This document shows, piece by piece, positions 62,565-64,000 of a DNA stretch of 64,000 nucleotides (position 1 is the stretch's first letter; each line of letters begins with the position of its first letter). Source of the stretch: Pseudoxanthomonas sp. X-1 (GTDB taxonomy: Bacteria > Pseudomonadota > Gammaproteobacteria > Xanthomonadales > Xanthomonadaceae). The DNA lies in the NCBI RefSeq assembly GCF_020042665.1, contig NZ_CP083376.1, forward strand, positions 3,508,001-3,572,000, given 5' to 3'. The position numbers and the translations under genes are program-made. The notes beneath the pieces were generated by a model that was given only the letters and a program-made list of their open reading frames with translations, did no database searches and was not told the DNA's origin.

Positions 62565-63188
62565 ATGCCTGCTTTCCTTCCCCGTGGCCTGTACCTGCTC
62601 ACCCCCGACCTGGACGATGACGCGCTGCTGCTGGCGCGCGTGCGCCCGCTGCTGGACAGCGGCGCGGTCACCTGGCTGCAGTACCGCAACAAATCGGTGG
62701 GCGATACCCAGCGCGCCCGCCAGGCCGCGGCCCTGCTGCCGCTATGCCGGGCCGCGGGCGTGCCGCTGATCATCAATGACGATGCCGCGCTGGCGGTCGA
62801 ACTCGGCGCGGCCGGCCTTCACCGAGAGGATGCCACCACGCCGCTGGCCGAACTGCGCGCCACGCTCGGCCCGGACGCACTGCTCGGCGCCTCGTGCTAC
62901 GACCAGCCGGCGCTGGCCTACGAGGCCGTGGAGGAAGGCGCCAGCTATGTCAGCTTCGGCGCGTTCTTCGCCAGCCGCAGCAAGCCCGGCCCGAACCGCG
63001 CGACCACGGCGGTGTTCGACGCCAGCGCCGGCCTGGGCGTGCCGCGCGTGGCGATCGGCGGGCTAACTTCCGACAACGCCGGGCCGATCGTCGCCGCCGG
63101 CGCCGACCTGGTGGCGACGATCGGCGGCGTGTTCGATGCGCCCGATCCGGTGGCCACGGCGCGCGCGCTGCGGGCGCTGTTCGACTAG
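62565..63188 (+). CDS. thiE: Thiamine-phosphate synthase
   Basis: A 207-residue ThiE TIM barrel. LPRGLYLLTPDLDDDALLLA, VTWLQYRNKSVGDTQRARQA (pyrophosphate-binding), VPLIINDDAALAVELGAAGL, YVSFGAFFASRSKPG and VAIGGLTSDNAGPIVAAGAD follow the family order. The usual HLGQ-D loop reads HREDATTP, a minor divergence. It couples HMP-PP and thiazole phosphate. No other thi gene is in the window. Confidence 0.94.
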   Translation: MPAFLPRGLYLLTPDLDDDALLLARVRPLLDSGAVTWLQYRNKSVGDTQRARQAAALLPLCRAAGVPLIINDDAALAVELGAAGLHREDATTPLAELRATLGPDALLGASCYDQPALAYEAVEEGASYVSFGAFFASRSKPGPNRATTAVFDASAGLGVPRVAIGGLTSDNAGPIVAAGADLVATIGGVFDAPDPVATARALRALFD

Positions 63189-63216
63189 CGCCCGCGCGGT
63201 CGCCGCGGCCGGCCGC

Positions 63217-64000
63217 TCAATCGAGCGCGGCCTTGACCGCGGCCGGGTCGGCCAGCGACTGCACCGTCTCGATCAGGCGCACGGTGTTGCCGCCGAGGAT
63301 GGCGCGGACCTGCTCGTCCTTGTAGCCGGCGTCCAGCAGCGCCTGCACCACCTTGGGCAGCGCGGTGATGTCCTCGTAGCCGGCCACGCCACCGCCGCCA
63401 TCCCAGTCCGCGCCCAGGCCGACGTGCTGCCAGCCGGCCACCTCGATGATGTGCAGCAGGTGGCGCATGTAGTCGTCGAAGCTGGCCTTCTTGATCTTGT
63501 ACTTGGCGTCCAGGGCGGCGATCTGCGCCATCGCCTGCTTGCGCGCGTCGGCATCGAGCCCGCGCCGACCGCCGAAGGACTGGTAGATCTTGCCCAGCTC
63601 GGCGCGGTACTCCGGGGTGGCCCCGGTGTCGATGAGGTAGCCGCCCAGCGAATTGACCTGGATCACGCCGCCGTGCGCGGCCAGCACCTTCAGGCGCTTG
63701 TCGTCCAGGTTGCGCGGATGCGGGTACACATCCCAAGCGCCGCTGTGGGACAGGATGATCGGCGCCTTGGACAGGGCGATCATCTGGTCGAACACCTCCG
63801 GCGAGGCATGCGAGTGGTCCAGGATGATGCCGAGCTTGTTGGCCTCGACGATCATCTGCCGGCCCTTCTCGGTCAGGCCCTCGCGCGCGGTCACCACGCC
63901 CGGCGCGGTGCCGGCCGAATCGGCGAAGTCGTTGTGGCTGCCGTGCACCAGCGAGAGCATGCGCAGGCCGGCCTTGTAGTAGTAGCTCAGCAGCGTGGGA
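63217..64000 (-). CDS. Membrane dipeptidase, peptidase M19 (partial, N-terminus outside)
   Basis: The C-terminal 260 residues of an M19 dipeptidase run from the window edge to a stop at 63217. In frame with LSYYYKAGLRMLSLVHGSHN they show ILDHSHASPEVFDQMIALSK and IILSHSGAWDVYPHPRNLDD (zinc-ligand histidines), VGLGADWDGGGGVAGYEDIT and LGGNTVRLIETV. M19 enzymes hydrolyse dipeptides, including D-amino-acid-containing ones, and in gram-negative bacteria they are usually exported lipoproteins or periplasmic. The signal sequence lies beyond the window. Confidence 0.92.
   Translation of the reverse strand, partial: PTLLSYYYKAGLRMLSLVHGSHNDFADSAGTAPGVVTAREGLTEKGRQMIVEANKLGIILDHSHASPEVFDQMIALSKAPIILSHSGAWDVYPHPRNLDDKRLKVLAAHGGVIQVNSLGGYLIDTGATPEYRAELGKIYQSFGGRRGLDADARKQAMAQIAALDAKYKIKKASFDDYMRHLLHIIEVAGWQHVGLGADWDGGGGVAGYEDITALPKVVQALLDAGYKDEQVRAILGGNTVRLIETVQSLADPAAVKAALD

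Overview
The window is a high-GC bacterial chromosome segment, most likely from a Xanthomonadaceae (Lysobacteraceae) species of the Stenotrophomonas/Pseudoxanthomonas/Lysobacter type. This rests on protein flavour (CysB, trmB, AlgZ/AlgR-hemC order), a predicted Xanthomonadales type IV secretion effector, many TonB-dependent receptors, REP palindromes of the form TCCCGCG-NN-CGCGGGA, and GGGATTG/C heptamer repeats. No rRNA, CRISPR array, complete insertion sequence or prophage was seen. One tRNA-Gly(CCC) is present.

Layout. 1-756: 5' part of rimK. 757-8657: an accessory-looking stretch with a predicted X-T4SS nuclease effector, a DUF4142 lipoprotein, a DNA-repair group (xth, DUF3606, ligD) and a gene-poor 0.8 kb next to tRNA-Gly. 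8837-17502: housekeeping and mixed genes (GDSL autotransporter esterase, trmB with a possible leader ORF, SLC13 transporter, ACT protein, Rieske protein, FAA hydrolase, mscL, M28 peptidase). 17765-26368: rlmB-like methyltransferase, then the sulfate assimilation locus, cysD-cysN/C facing cysJ-cysI-cysH. 26762-29847: APC permease and acyl-CoA synthetase. 29894-37083: a copper acquisition cluster on the minus strand (DUF2946, OprC-like receptor, second receptor, PepSY membrane protein, PCuAC chaperone, small membrane zinc-ribbon protein). 37224-38976: GAF histidine kinase and an NTF2-like secreted protein. 39241-42830: cysB facing cysG-cysK. 42869-51594: a six-gene minus-strand purine nucleoside salvage operon. 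52122-55343: class II cyclic-nucleotide phosphodiesterase, membrane methyltransferase, coaE, Nudix/ThiE-like fusion. 55541-58174: WYL regulator, lipoprotein, DUF481 protein. 58620-62500: rubredoxin, esterase, algZ-like, algR-like, hemC. 62565-63188: thiE. 63217-64000: partial M19 dipeptidase.

How genes work together. CysD/CysNC activate sulfate to PAPS, CysH reduces PAPS to sulfite, CysIJ reduces sulfite to sulfide, CysG makes the siroheme CysI needs, CysK fixes sulfide into cysteine, and CysB is the likely regulator; both divergent promoter regions carry LysR-type T-N11-A inverted repeats. The purine operon appears to run outside the cytoplasm: a TonB receptor for entry, a signal-peptide-bearing adenosine deaminase, nucleoside hydrolase, nucleoside-binding protein and glycerophosphodiesterase, and an NCS2 permease to import the freed base.

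Most notable observations: a tandem-HNH X-Tfe effector with no obvious immunity gene; heptamer-repeat elements inserted at the 5' ends of cysN and cysI, apparently translated in cysN; a 21-copy GGGGATT array abutting hemC; a leader ORF overlapping the trmB start; and the all-exported purine nucleoside degradation operon.
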